From NCBI RefSeq assembly GCF_020541265.1, contig NZ_CP045925.1:1142214-1206213 (forward strand): a DNA stretch of 64,000 nucleotides. Reading direction: 5' to 3'. This document shows positions 1 through 12,273 of this stretch, in pieces; the first letter of the stretch is position 1; each line of letters begins with the position of its first letter. Made by a program: the position numbers and the translations under genes. The stretch comes from Profftia lariciata (lineage in GTDB: Bacteria; Pseudomonadota; Gammaproteobacteria; Enterobacterales; Enterobacteriaceae). The notes under the pieces were generated by a model. That model searched no databases and was not told the origin of the DNA. It saw nothing but the letters and a program-made list of their open reading frames with translations.

Positions 1-598
1 TAGCTTAAATATAAATTTATTCAAAAAATTATTAATAGAAATACAATTATGGAATAAAAAAAATATTACAGTTGATCTATTGTTAATTGGATCCAAAGCT
101 ATATCTTTTTTTTGTTCTATGAATGTTAATATAATTGCACAAATAACTAGTATAGGTGATAATCCTTCCATATCTACACTCATGAAACCTCTCAATATAA
201 TGTTACAATCTTTTAATACAGGGCGTTTAAATAGATTATATATAGTAAATAATCAATTTATTAATACTATGCTTTATGAACCTAGAATTCTACAGTTATT
301 GCCTTTGTTACCACCTGATAATAATGAGTTAAATAAAAAATTATGGGATTATCTGTATGAACCAGATCCCAAGGAACTACTAGATACTTTATTACATCGT
401 TATGTAGAATCTCAAGTATATCAAGGTATAATAGAAAACTTAGCTAGTGAACAGGCTGCGCGTATGGTTGCTATGAAATCTGCTACTGATAATGGTGGTA
501 GTTTAATCAAAGAATTACAATTAATATATAATAAAAATCGTCAAACCAACATTACTCAGGAGCTTACCGAAATAGTTGGTGGGGCTTCCGCTGTTTAA
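1..598 (+). CDS. atpG: ATP synthase F1 gamma subunit (5' partial)
   Basis: Gamma subunit of F1, the rotating shaft that links proton flow through F0 to catalysis in the alpha/beta ring on the inner membrane. The frame is open from base 2 with no stop, so the true start lies before the window; 198 residues are visible. The first residues (SLNINLFKKLL) match the region after the family's GLCGG motif, and the C-terminal helix (ITQELTEIVGGASAV) is intact. The internal ATG at base 80 is not the start because homology continues upstream of it. Thirty-four bases separate it from atpD, the usual atp operon order, so the earlier atp genes probably lie just outside. Identification is firm. Confidence 0.97.
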   Translation, partial: SLNINLFKKLLIEIQLWNKKNITVDLLLIGSKAISFFCSMNVNIIAQITSIGDNPSISTLMKPLNIMLQSFNTGRLNRLYIVNNQFINTMLYEPRILQLLPLLPPDNNELNKKLWDYLYEPDPKELLDTLLHRYVESQVYQGIIENLASEQAARMVAMKSATDNGGSLIKELQLIYNKNRQTNITQELTEIVGGASAV

Positions 599-632
599 TT
601 AAATTATATGAATTAAGTAAAGGATTCAATTT

Positions 633-2009
633 ATGGCTATTGGAAAAATTGTCCAAGTTATTGGCGCTGTTGTAGATGTGGAGTTTCCACAAAATGCCAT
701 GCCTAAAATTTATAACGCACTTGAAGTACAAGATAGTGTTAAATTGATACTTGAAGTTCAGCAATTACTAGGAGGTATTGTACGTTGTCTTGCTATGGGT
801 ACTTCAGATGGATTACGTCGTGGTCTAGAGGTATTAGATTTAGAACATTCCATTGAAGTACCAGTCGGAAAAGCTACCCTGGGTCGTATTATGAATGTAC
901 TAGGTAATCCAATTGATATGAAAGGTGCTATAAATGAACAAGAACGTTGGTCTATTCACCGTGCAGCTCCAAAATATGAAGAATTATCTAATTCGCAAGA
1001 ATTATTAGAAACTGGTATTAAAGTGATGGATCTAATTTGTCCATTAGCTAAGGGTGGTAAAGTTGGTCTTTTTGGTGGTGCCGGCGTTGGTAAAACAGTA
1101 AATATGATGGAGTTAATTCGTAACATTGCAATAGAACATGCAGGTTATTCTGTATTTACTGGTGTTGGCGAACGCACACGTGAGGGTAATGATTTTTATC
1201 ATGAAATGATTGAATCTAATGTATTAGACAAAGTATCACTAGTTTATGGTCAAATGAACGAGCCACCCGGTAACCGTTTAAGAGTTGCTTTAACTGGTCT
1301 AACTATTGCTGAAAAATTTCGCGAAGAAGGTCGTGATGTATTGTTATTTATAGACAATATTTACCGTTATACTCTAGCAGGAACTGAGGTATCTGCATTG
1401 TTAGGTCGCATGCCTTCTGCAGTAGGTTATCAGCCGACATTAGCAGAAGAAATGGGTATTCTACAAGAACGTATTACTTCTACTAAAACAGGTTCTATTA
1501 CTTCTGTTCAAGCAGTTTACGTGCCTGCTGATGATTTAACAGATCCATCACCAGCAACTACTTTTGCGCACTTAGATGCAACTGTAGTACTTAATCGTCA
1601 AATTGCTGCACTTGGTATATACCCAGCTATTGATCCTTTAGATTCTACTAGTCGTCAGTTGGACCCCTTAATTATAGGAAAGGAACATTATGAAGTAACG
1701 CGTGGTGTACAATCTATTTTGCAGCGTTATCGAGAATTAAAAGATATTATAGCTATTTTAGGTATGGATGAACTATCTGAAGATGATAAATTAGTTGTTG
1801 CTCGTGCACGTAAAATTCAACGATTTTTATCACAACCATTTTTTGTTGCTGAAGTATTTACTGGTTATCCTGGTAAATTTGTTTCTATGAAAGATACTAT
1901 TAAAGATTTTAAAAATATTATACATGGTGTCTATGATTATTTACCAGAGCAAGCATTCTATATGGTAGGCACTATGGAAGAAGCAATAGAAAAATCTAAG
2001 AAACTATAA
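633..2009 (+). CDS. atpD: ATP synthase F1 beta subunit
   Basis: Catalytic beta subunit of F1 ATP synthase, which makes ATP from ADP and phosphate. The 458 residues are about the family's normal length. The Walker A loop GGAGVGKT is near residue 150, followed by the catalytic region GVGERTREGNDFY; the Walker B region reads LLFIDNIYRYTLAG, and the C-terminal helical domain contains the conserved DELSEDDKLVVARARK. An AAAGGA ribosome site lies before the ATG. It sits between atpG and atpC (22 bases before atpC) in the ancestral order and is presumably co-transcribed with them. No truncation or missing key residue is seen. It is one of the least eroded genes in the window. Confidence 0.98.
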   Translation: MAIGKIVQVIGAVVDVEFPQNAMPKIYNALEVQDSVKLILEVQQLLGGIVRCLAMGTSDGLRRGLEVLDLEHSIEVPVGKATLGRIMNVLGNPIDMKGAINEQERWSIHRAAPKYEELSNSQELLETGIKVMDLICPLAKGGKVGLFGGAGVGKTVNMMELIRNIAIEHAGYSVFTGVGERTREGNDFYHEMIESNVLDKVSLVYGQMNEPPGNRLRVALTGLTIAEKFREEGRDVLLFIDNIYRYTLAGTEVSALLGRMPSAVGYQPTLAEEMGILQERITSTKTGSITSVQAVYVPADDLTDPSPATTFAHLDATVVLNRQIAALGIYPAIDPLDSTSRQLDPLIIGKEHYEVTRGVQSILQRYRELKDIIAILGMDELSEDDKLVVARARKIQRFLSQPFFVAEVFTGYPGKFVSMKDTIKDFKNIIHGVYDYLPEQAFYMVGTMEEAIEKSKKL

Positions 2010-2031
2010 CTCCTTAAGAAGATAAATACAT

Positions 2032-2451
2032 ATGGTTCCTACTTATTATTTAGATGTTGTTAGTTTAGAACAAACAATATTTTCTGGAAAAGTACAAAAA
2101 ATTAAAATAACAGGCATTGAAGGTGAGTTAGGAGTGTTGCCTGGTCATACTCCATTGCTTACTACTATTAAGCCAGGTATGATATACATAGTAAACCAAC
2201 AAGGTAATCCAGAATTTATATATTTATCCGGAGGTATCCTTGAGGTACAACCACAATCAGTTACTGTATTAGCTGATACTGCTATTCGTGGTCAAGATTT
2301 AGATGAACAACGAGCAATAAAATCTAAATGTCAAGCAGAAAAATATATTAATAATATGCACAAAGATATTAATTATATTGATGCAGTAGCAAAATTATCC
2401 AAAGCTATTGCAAAACTTAAAGTTATAGAATTAACTAAAAAAGTAATATAA
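2032..2451 (+). CDS. atpC: ATP synthase F1 epsilon subunit
   Basis: Epsilon subunit of F1, part of the central stalk and an inhibitor of ATP hydrolysis. The 139 residues match family length. The N-terminal beta-sandwich has the conserved EGELGVLPGHTPLLTTIKPG and the stretch ending FIYLSGGILEVQP; the C-terminal helices retain ADTAIRGQDLDE and end RVIELTKK-like (KVIELTKKVI). It is the last gene of the operon: a long hairpin begins 18 bases after the stop. In enterobacteria glmU normally follows atpC; no trace of it can be read here. Start at the ATG is supported by alignment with the family N-terminus (TYYLDVVSLEQ). Confidence 0.96.
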   Translation: MVPTYYLDVVSLEQTIFSGKVQKIKITGIEGELGVLPGHTPLLTTIKPGMIYIVNQQGNPEFIYLSGGILEVQPQSVTVLADTAIRGQDLDEQRAIKSKCQAEKYINNMHKDINYIDAVAKLSKAIAKLKVIELTKKVI

Positions 2452-2468
2452 ATATATTTTACATATAA

Positions 2469-2512
2469 ATTAAATATTTTATTATTACTATGGTAATAGT
2501 AAAATATTTAAT
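2469..2512 (+). terminator. atp operon terminator hairpin
   Basis: A 20-base-pair inverted repeat with one G-T pair and the four-base loop TATG begins 18 bases after the atpC stop. The stem is almost entirely A-T (two G/C-containing pairs). A further 16-base palindrome (TAATACTATAGTATTA) follows at 2509-2524. The position directly after the last atp gene makes an intrinsic terminator the simplest reading. Confidence 0.75.
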
Positions 2513-4396
2513 ACTATAGTATTAAATATCATTAATATGAATAAAATTCTAAAGTAATATATTATTTTTAATAAATTATTGATTTTTAATATATGCTACA
2601 AAAATATAGGAGTAATAATTCATCTAATTAATGTAAAATAAATGTAAGTACTAATGATTAACGATAATAAATATATAAACTTTTTATTATAAAATTAGAA
2701 TTATAAGAATTCAACTATAATGCTTTCAAAGTAATTTTTTAGTAAATTATATTACTGTAAGAGACAAAGTATTGTTATTATAGTTTTTTCATAAAAAATA
2801 TTCAATAATAATTACCATACTATTATTTAATTATAGTAATATTATTATTTAAGATAAAAAAATTATATTTTAAAGATTGATGTGTCATAATAAGTATAAA
2901 AAATATTAAAAAATTATTTATAGTGTATATAATAAAAAAGAAATTTACAGTAGTTTTTGAAAAGTTATTTAAAATAAGTATTAAAACATTATATTTAGTA
3001 TCTCATTATATATTATTGTCATTATTATAATGACTTGATAAATAGAGAATCATTCATACATAAATATGATTCATACAGTATTATATAATATATTAATTTA
3101 ATATTATCTATTGTTATTTAATACAGTAATTAAATATATAATTTTATCTTTATAAATATTGTAATATTATTTTAGAGATATTATTTATAGTTTTGAAAGT
3201 ATTTTTTTATTATCTATCCATTATATAATAAACTAAATATATTATTTTAAATAGATGATATCTTTTATATATACCTTATAATAATGATTTTCTATTTAAA
3301 TCAACATGTATTAATTTAATAAGATACAAATATAAAGTATAATAAGAATTATCTTAATTAAATGCAATGCATCCATTTTAGATTAATTAACAAATTATTT
3401 TATACTGATATTCATATCTATATTGATATTCTATATATATCATATATAAATGTGTAAGGGTAATGTTTAATACATTTGATGTAATATTTAACTGATATGA
3501 AAATATTATAAATCGTACCACATATTTATTAGTTTTAATAATGTATAGTTATTTACAAATACAATAAATATATCAAAATATACATACATATATAAAATAT
3601 ATTTTCAATAAAAATCATTTATTATAAATAAAGTAGTTAAAAATATTAGAAATAATTAATTAATCATAATAAATAATATAGATAAAATAATATTTAAAAC
3701 ATTATTTATTTACATAATACCAAAATTTTATATATAAAATACATTAATTTAATAACTGATTAATATATCTTATAAAATTATTTTATAATAACTAAACTGT
3801 ATGATAAACTTTTGCTAATAAATAATTATATAGATATAGATTTATATGATATATAATTTAAATAACTAAATTTACTGCTATTAAAATATGATATTGATCA
3901 TAATATATTATATATTATGATAATTATTTTATGATGTAATTATGTATGTGTATTATTATAATTATTCATATAACATTAGAGTAAATATTCTATGGTACTA
4001 TAACTATCATTATAGTATATAATTAATATTGCATGATCATCTTATATTAAAGAAGTATAAAATTAATTCAAGTATAATATAATTCATACTATTAAATAAT
4101 TAAAATTAATTATAATCATGCAGACAGTATAAACATTCTTATTATTAATTATTTATAAAGAATAATAACATTTTAATATTATTCAAGTATATAAATATGT
4201 ATACCTTTATAAGATATCTTTTTTGAAAAAGATTATTAAAATCAATTTTTTTATAAAATATAAAATTTAAAATATTATAATTATTTTTTATTATATTAAG
4301 ATTTTATGATTAATAAAATTTATATAAAATATATTATTTTTAATAAATTAAATGTTATATCTTTAGTATTCTTGCATTAAATAATACATTATAGAT
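2513..4396. other. AT-rich gene desert after the atp operon
   Basis: No open frame of credible length, RNA gene or readable relic is seen. By synteny with enterobacteria glmU and glmS would lie here. A 7-base-pair inverted repeat (GTCATTA/TAATGAC) near 3025 is too short to interpret. Confidence 0.6.
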
Positions 4397-4425
4397 AATA
4401 ATATTTATTAAAAATAAATATTATT
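4397..4425 (-). terminator. hairpin downstream of tRNA-Ser
   Basis: Perfect 13-base-pair A/T-only inverted repeat with a three-base loop, 37 bases beyond the 3' end of the tRNA-Ser gene on the minus strand. Probable terminator of that transcript, judged only from position and symmetry. Confidence 0.5.
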
Positions 4426-4462
4426 TATTCTAATAATCTTCTAATAAATACAGATAATAATT

Positions 4463-4550
4463 TGGCGGAAGGATAGAGATTCGAACTCTAGGAGCTATTA
4501 CACTCGACGGTTTTCAAGACCGCTGCCTTAAACCACTCAGCCATCCTTCC
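4463..4550 (-). tRNA. serT: tRNA-Ser(UGA)
   Basis: An 88-base tRNA read on the minus strand. The acceptor arm GGAAGGA pairs with TCCTTCC; a long variable arm typical of serine tRNAs is present; the anticodon stem-loop CGGTCTTGAAAACCG gives anticodon TGA; the T loop is GTTCGAATC. The discriminator is G and the CCA end is encoded in the DNA. It reads UCA and, by wobble, other UCN codons, which matters in a genome that favours A/T-ending codons. It stands alone in a desert with no neighbouring genes within 1.9 kb. Confidence 0.97.
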
Positions 4551-6805
4551 AAAAAGTTTGTAATATTTTAATGATTTTTATAATATTTGTCTAGCATTAA
4601 AAAAATTTATTATATTATTTATTAATATAATTATTTTTTATTACAATAGTATCAAGAAATATATTTTTATTATTTAATTAATAATACAATAAATATTATT
4701 TTTAATATTTTTTAATAAAAAATTCTTAGTTTTTATATAAATATTTTGAATATAGATAATGAATTACTCTATAGTTTTATAAAACTAAGATGCATGAATA
4801 TACATGAGTTATTTTATATTAATTAACAAATAAAAAATATAAAATAAAATTTATTTACAATAAAATCATCTATATTAGATCTACTAATATTTCATAATAT
4901 ATTGTATATATTTATATATTGATACATTTTTATTTTAAAAATAAATTATGATCTTATATCAATCTATTATTAAAACAATATTAATTGTTAATATATTGCC
5001 TATAATATTAAAAATTATTTTTTACAAAAAACAATAAATACTATGTATTGTTTTTATAATTATTAATAACTGCATAATACTTATATTAATAAGTATACTA
5101 ATAATTATATTAACTGTAATTATACTTATTTATTTTATTAAAAAATACTAAAGTTTAGTTTTCTGATAAAAATAATATATAATATTATTAAGTAATTTTA
5201 TTTTTTATTATATTTTTAAAAAAATATGATTATTACTTAATAAATGCATTATTATAATGTGTATCTTATTAAGATATAATTTAAGTATTATTTATTATAA
5301 ATAATAATATTCATAATTATCAAAAAATAGAATAATATTATTTATAATAAATAATACTTAATAGTCATAATCTATATAAAAAATAATAATTTTTTAAATA
5401 CTAGTATTTAAAAATACATTACATAAATATATAATTATAAATTAATAAAATTATTCAGCATATACAATATATGTTAAGATATCACTGTATAAGTTTTATA
5501 TTATTTTGTATAAAAAATAAATTATTTGTTATATATAAACATATTTCTATATTAACAAACTAATAAAAATTAATATTTTATCAAAATTTATTCATTAATA
5601 ATTTAGTTAATTAAGTAATTACTTATTATTTATATATAATTTACTATATAATAATTTAATAGATAATATTTATTATTTATTAAATTATATATTATAAATA
5701 TTGATACAATCAATAATATTATTAACAAATGATTAAAATAATTGTACTGAATAATATAATTCATATAATTCTAATTACAATAATACAATTTTTTTAAAAT
5801 TATAATAAAAAGATAATCAATAGAACTGATGATCCTATAACTTAAAGAGGTACATTATTTGACTTATTATTAGAAATAATATTATAATAATAGTAACATT
5901 AAGCAAAAAGTATATTATAAAATATAATTATTTAGTAATATTATTATTTTAGATAATTATATTATGTGTTATTCTTTACAATTGTAATAGCATGTATACT
6001 ATTATACAGTATAATTTTTGATATTAATGTATTTAAAAAATCAATATTTCATGATAATTACTCATATAATATTATTTATTAAATAATCTATATTAGATTA
6101 ATATAATATTATAAAGTAAGTGACTATTTTTATTAAAAATATTTAAATATTAATATAACAAATAATAATATTTTACCAATAAATACTATTGTGAATATTA
6201 TAATATTCAATATATAATATACTTCTATCTTATCTTTAAATGTTATATTAATAATTAAGGAATTTATTTTTTAATATTTTTTACTCTATTTAAAATGTTT
6301 TAATTTAGCGATTAATGTTCTTTTAAAGAATTAGTTAAAATATTAGTAGAAACAATCAATATAAGCATATAAATAGTATTACTAATTTATTTAGCATTGT
6401 TATTTTAGATAAATACATTTATTTCATTCAATTAACATTATACATAGATTAGATATAATAATTTTATTTTACCTATAAAAGTATTATTTTATTTTGTGTT
6501 TATAGAGTATTTTAGATTAAATATATTAATACCATTGTATTAAAAAGTTACTATATAAATTTTATTTATTTAACACAATGATATTAACTATTAATAGTGT
6601 TATTTATAAAAATATATAATATCATTAAATATTGAATAAAACTGATAATCATATACAAAGTAATATATAAAATATTTAAACAATACTATAATTAGTATAG
6701 TACAAAAAATTAATCAATTTATATTAACTGTATTAAATTAATTTATATGATAATGTAAAATAATCATTTCATAAACTATATATTCTTAATATCATTAAAA
6801 ATGAT
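4551..6805. other. AT-rich gene desert
   Basis: Between tRNA-Ser and pitA no coding frame, RNA gene or recognisable gene relic can be read. The sequence is almost entirely A and T. Confidence 0.6.
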
Positions 6806-8287
6806 TTAAACTATAAAAGACAAGATTAACCAATATAGAATACTAGATAAAGTCATAACTACTGGTAAGCTGATAAACCATATAAGTAAAATACTTTTAA
6901 TAGTTTTACTATGTATACCGACACCATCTACAAGCATAGTACCAGCCATAGCAGAAGATAATACAAGAGTAGTAGACACCGGCATACCAGTATAACTTGC
7001 TATTCCTATAGAAAGAGCAGTTGTTATTTGTGTAGCAATACCCTGCGCATAAGTAATATTTTTTTTACCAATTTTTTCAACAATAGTAATAGATACACGA
7101 CGCCAACCTATTGTTGTTCCTAAAGATAAGGCTAAAGCAATAGCAAAGATAATTGATATAGGTGCATATTCTATAGTTTGTAATAAATCTTTACGCAAAT
7201 TCTGTAGAAAATGTTTATCCTGTGAATTATTATCACACATCTTAGCTACTTGATCAATAGCATCTGTAATACACATTAATAAACAACGTATTTTATTACG
7301 TTGATCTAAGCTTAAATCATGATAATTTTGTAAATTATGTAATATAGATTGACTATGATAAATAGCAAGAAGGCCACCAGATAAATCATTATGATCGATC
7401 ATTGGTGTTTTTAATTGATACCCTTTAATACCTACAATTTTTGATACATATTCCTTGTGCGTTTGATAATATTGCTCTAGATGCACCAGTGCATCATAAG
7501 TCCGTATTATTTCATATTTATTTGCATCCATATTAACTACAAAACCATCAGGAGCTATACCAATTAAAACTAACATTAATAGACCAATGCCTTTTTGTCC
7601 ATCATTCGCACCATGAGAAAAGCTGACACCAATGGCCGATAGACTCAGAGCAATACGAGTCCAAAAAGGTGGTTTACGTTTACCATCAATTTTTTCACGT
7701 TCTGCAGGTGTCATATGAATACGACGACGTTTTTTTGTTGTACTACCATAGTAACGTAAAAACAATATCATTATACCAGCTAATACTAAGCCAATGATAG
7801 GTGATAAAATTAATGATAATAATATTTTAATAATTTTTGGAATATTTAGAGCTTCTACTATAGAAGTATTAGTCATCATTGCATTAGAGAGCACAATACC
7901 AATAATAGAACCTATGATAGTATGAGAGCTAGATGCTGGAAGGCCATAATACCATGTACTAAGATTCCAAATAATAGCTGCTAAAAGCAATGCAAACATC
8001 ATTGCTAAACCATGATTAGAACCTATATTCAATAATAAATTCATTGGAAGTAAATGCACCATTGCATAAGCAACACTTAGTCCACCAAAAATCACACCTA
8101 AGAAGTTAAAAAAACCAGACAGTATTACTGCAACTTTTAAGCGAAGTGAACGAGTATAAATCACTATTGCAACTGCATTTGCTGTATCATGAAAACCATT
8201 AATAGTTTCATAAATAAGAACAAATATTAATGCAGATATCAACATGATACTAGTTATAAAATCTATACCTATGAGCCAATGTAACAT
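6806..8287 (-). CDS. pitA: low-affinity inorganic phosphate transporter
   Basis: Inner-membrane PiT-family transporter that imports metal-phosphate with protons. The 493 residues are near the family length. The two family signatures are visible: FHDTANAVAIVIYTRS near residue 32 with the GLPASSSHTIIGSIIG segment near 115, and the C-terminal copy with GWRRV, ASYTGMPVSTT and AGTMLVDG. The central hydrophilic loop (about residues 180-370, with THMTPAEREKIDGK-like sequence) is shorter in its variable part than in E. coli. The start at MLHW aligns with the family start. It stands alone, with no operon partner. In reduced genomes it can be the only phosphate importer, but whether pst genes remain elsewhere is unknown. 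Confidence 0.95.
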   Translation of the reverse strand: MLHWLIGIDFITSIMLISALIFVLIYETINGFHDTANAVAIVIYTRSLRLKVAVILSGFFNFLGVIFGGLSVAYAMVHLLPMNLLLNIGSNHGLAMMFALLLAAIIWNLSTWYYGLPASSSHTIIGSIIGIVLSNAMMTNTSIVEALNIPKIIKILLSLILSPIIGLVLAGIMILFLRYYGSTTKKRRRIHMTPAEREKIDGKRKPPFWTRIALSLSAIGVSFSHGANDGQKGIGLLMLVLIGIAPDGFVVNMDANKYEIIRTYDALVHLEQYYQTHKEYVSKIVGIKGYQLKTPMIDHNDLSGGLLAIYHSQSILHNLQNYHDLSLDQRNKIRCLLMCITDAIDQVAKMCDNNSQDKHFLQNLRKDLLQTIEYAPISIIFAIALALSLGTTIGWRRVSITIVEKIGKKNITYAQGIATQITTALSIGIASYTGMPVSTTLVLSSAMAGTMLVDGVGIHSKTIKSILLIWFISLPVVMTLSSILYWLILSFIV

Positions 8288-11200
8288 AAGAGTAAAGCCT
8301 GTTAGTCATCATGAATAAGATATATCATTTGAATCATTAGTAATAAAGAAAACATAAACTTTTAAGTTATTGATGCTATTAATGTTCAATAAATATTGAA
8401 AAATTTTTTGTTATGTTATTTGAGATCACTAAATATATTTTATTAATAAAACCAAGATATAATGCAATTTTTTACCGTTCTCTATTGTTATTAATCTGTT
8501 TGTATTTTATTTTTTATTGATAATATATTATATCTTTAAAATAAGTCTTCATGTCTATAGTATATGTATAATGATAATAAAAAATTTTTAATAAAAAATT
8601 AAATACATAACTATTCAATGAATATTGATACTAAAGCAATAAATAAGAAATAAAATGTATATATTACATATAGATATTGTTATTGTTTAATTTATATACA
8701 TATTATTCTAATATTTTATAAGAAAATAAGATAATTCTTTTCAAGAAGATATATTCATATATTTATATATATAATATAACTACTTAATATATTTCTTCAT
8801 ATATAATTTTTAATGATATAATATATTATATTTATTTAAAATTAAGAAAACCTTAAAATTAACTAATTTTTATAAAAATATTGATCACAATATTTTATTT
8901 TATTTATCAAGTAATAATATGTATATATACATCATATGTTATATTATATAAGTAAAAAATACATATTATAACATTTTTAATAATTTAATGAATAACTATA
9001 TATACTATTAATATTATTATGTTATCATGTATTAAATTAATGGTATAAAAATAACAATATAGTAATTTTAATATACAGTACTTTTATATTTTTATATATA
9101 TAAGTTTCTAACTAGAAATATTCTTATTAATCTATATAAATAATATAATATTTATATTACTTTAATAAATAAAATATTAGTTAAAAATTTTGAATAATTA
9201 TAACTTAAAATGTGTATATAAATATATTACTATGTAATTTTATAAATTATATGATAAATATATACAATATAATGAGAGCATCCATTTTATTTAAATAAAA
9301 TCTTATAGTAACTATAAGCAATATAATAACATTATATTAATTAGAATTATTATATATCAAAAATATTAATATTTTATTCATTTTATTTCTTATGAGTATT
9401 ATTATATTATACGATAATTTATATAAATTATATATACATTTAAAGTAATATCATTCATTATATACAACACTTAAATAAATCATCTTAATATATTAGAATA
9501 TTATCAATATCTAAAATACTTAGCTACTAAATACAAAGTGTTTTTATAATTATTTTTAATGCAATCATTAAAAATTGATCAGTATTCATATAACAAAGAA
9601 AATATCATAGCATAAATATATTATTAATTTTTAATTTTTGTCTAAAAATACCTTATCCATTAATAATATTATATATACTAAATAAGAGATAGTATTAGTA
9701 TATTACTTTAAATATTAATGTAGTCGTAAGTTAAATTATATATAATAGATTTGCTTGTTTATTAACATATTGAATATTAGTATAATATTGAATGTTTCAC
9801 TTATATTGATAGTCACTATATTTGTATAACATTGCTAATGTTTGATTAATTAAAATTATGATAAATATCAAATAAAATACTAATAAAAATATTGAATATA
9901 TTACATAATTTCATCTAATATTAAAAAATATTTTTTTAAAAAAAAATTCTAATGAATAATACATTATATATCGAATTATTATATATTACTACTAGTAATA
10001 AAATATTTTTGCTATATCATTAAAATAATAATTATATTATTAATAATATACCACTTTGTTATACTATTTTATAATATAATACATATTATGTAATATACTT
10101 ATTTTATTGTAAAAATTACTTTAATGATAATATCATTATACTAAATAAATAGTATTGTATATATTTATCTTTCTATGTACTAGAAACAATTATAATTTTT
10201 CTATTGATAAATGTATTAATATAAGTAATAATAATTATATTCATTTATAATAAAATTTTTATTAACACAATAAATAAAACATTTTTTATAAATAAAATAG
10301 TATTTAAATATGGAAGATAAAATAAACAAATAACTTTTTTATTATAACATTTGGATTTAACATTTTCAAGCAGTATTATATTCTATTTATTAATAAAACA
10401 ATTAAGATATTTATTATTATATAAACAATAAATATCTTAATTTAGTTAAGAAATAGTAAATTATAACTAATTTATATGTTATAATATTTAGTGAATATAA
10501 TGAATAATAGTTAAATCTTATTATACAATAAAGAAGATAATTGTAAATTATAATGACTTATTTTTTTAAAAAATATTTAAACATTTACATAAAAGAAAAA
10601 TTTTAAAAGTTATTATTAAAATTATAAAAATATTAAAAATCTTAAGATTTATAATTTATTACTATGATTCTAACAAGAAATAAAGATTGTAACAAAAAAT
10701 ATAATTTTTTACTTAATAAGTTTATTTACAATAATAATAACATAAAATATATTTTTTTAATTATACAATAATATTATAGAAGTAAAATCAATATAAAATA
10801 GATTTTTACTATACAAGACTAATATTAATATAATTAATATAACAAACTTACATAAAAATATTAGATATAGATATTACATATAATACATTATAAAATAATA
10901 TTTTTTATATATATAATTTAATGAAATAACTTATATATTTAGTTAGAATAGTATAATTTTATATTTTAATTTGCACAAAGTGCTATATTTAGAATATTTC
11001 AATAGTAAAAATATTAAAAATATATTTAATATATAAGATGTATAAAAATATCATGAAAAATATAAAAATAATCTATCTAATATATAGATTAGATATTATT
11101 TATAATTTTTATAAATTAATATTGATTTATATTAAGTTGTATATATAACTAATTTAAATAACAAAAAATATTTTTATTATCATATAACACTACATATACT

Positions 11201-11352
11201 AATTATTAATATAAGTTAATAATTACAAATTTTATTAAATAATTTTTATATACTGAACCATATATAATCAATAACTTAATTGTTAAAATTAGTATTTAAT
11301 TTTCAGTTATGTTGTTTCTTAGTTTATACACAAAAGTAAATCAAATAATACT
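8288..11352. other. AT-rich gene desert upstream of polA
   Basis: Three kilobases between the divergently placed pitA and polA. No coding frame, RNA gene or relic is readable. The first 200 bases upstream of pitA are slightly less AT-rich and may hold its promoter, but no convincing element can be picked out. Confidence 0.55.
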
Positions 11353-12273
11353 ATGACTAGAATCTTTACTAATCCATTAATTTTAATTGATGGTTTCTCA
11401 TATCTATATAGAGCTTATTATGCTTTTCCTGCACTTACTAACTCTATCAATGAATCTACAAATGCAATATATGGTTTTTTAAGTATGTTACGTAGTTTGA
11501 TATTAAAATATCAACCAAGCCATATGGCTATTGTATTTGATGCTCAAGGTAAAACTTTTCGTGATAATATATTCCTTGAATATAAATCTCATCGTAAACC
11601 AATGCCAGATGATTTACGCAAACAAATAAAACCATTACATCAAATATTGCATGCCCTTGGTATGCCTTTAATTATAGTATCTGGCGTTGAGGCGGATGAT
11701 GTTATAGGAACAATAGCTCAACTTACAGAGCACTCTGAATATAATGTATTAATAAGCACTAAAGATAAAGATATGGCTCAATTAGTTACACCAAGAATTA
11801 AAATACTGCATAATCTTAATTATAAAATTCTAGGACCTCAAGAGATATATGATAAATACGGAGTGCCACCAAAGTTGATTATTGATCTATTAGCTTTAAT
11901 GGGTGATGCATCTGATAATATTCCTGGTGTACCAAATATTGGAGAAAAAACAGCGAAAATTTTATTACAAAAAATAGGAAATATACAACAAATATATTCT
12001 CAATTAGATAAAATATTGACTCTTAATTTACGAGGAGCAAAAAAAATAATTAATACACTAAAATTAAATCAATATCAAGCGGAACTATCTTATTTACTAG
12101 CAACAATTAAAACTGATATTAAACTAAATATACAGTATAATGATTTAAAGATAAAGCCAATAAATACTGTAAAAATATATGAATTGTTTAAACAATATGA
12201 ATTTAATATTTGGCTTAAACAAATTAAGATTGGTTCTTGGTTAAAGAATACAAAATATATTAATAATATATAA
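11353..12273 (+). CDS. polA: DNA polymerase I, 5'-nuclease domain only
   Basis: The 306 residues cover only the 5'-3' exonuclease/flap nuclease domain of DNA polymerase I, which removes RNA primers and flaps from Okazaki fragments. Metal-binding acidic motifs are intact: LILIDGFSYLYRAYYAF at the start, GVEADDVIGT near 115, STKDKDMAQL near 138, and GDASDNIPGVPNIGEKTA near 185. The full enzyme is about 930 residues; this frame ends at SWLKNTKYINNI, right at the boundary with the 3'-5' exonuclease domain. The rest of the gene persists downstream as an unreadable fossil (12274-14085). A nuclease-only PolA is known from other reduced insect symbionts such as Buchnera, so the truncated protein is probably functional. 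No clear ribosome site precedes the ATG. Confidence 0.95.
   Translation: MTRIFTNPLILIDGFSYLYRAYYAFPALTNSINESTNAIYGFLSMLRSLILKYQPSHMAIVFDAQGKTFRDNIFLEYKSHRKPMPDDLRKQIKPLHQILHALGMPLIIVSGVEADDVIGTIAQLTEHSEYNVLISTKDKDMAQLVTPRIKILHNLNYKILGPQEIYDKYGVPPKLIIDLLALMGDASDNIPGVPNIGEKTAKILLQKIGNIQQIYSQLDKILTLNLRGAKKIINTLKLNQYQAELSYLLATIKTDIKLNIQYNDLKIKPINTVKIYELFKQYEFNIWLKQIKIGSWLKNTKYINNI

Noticed and set aside
1..2451. Replication origin near the atp operon
   Set aside because: The origin is often near atp in enterobacteria, but no dnaA, mnmG or cluster of DnaA boxes is visible in the window.
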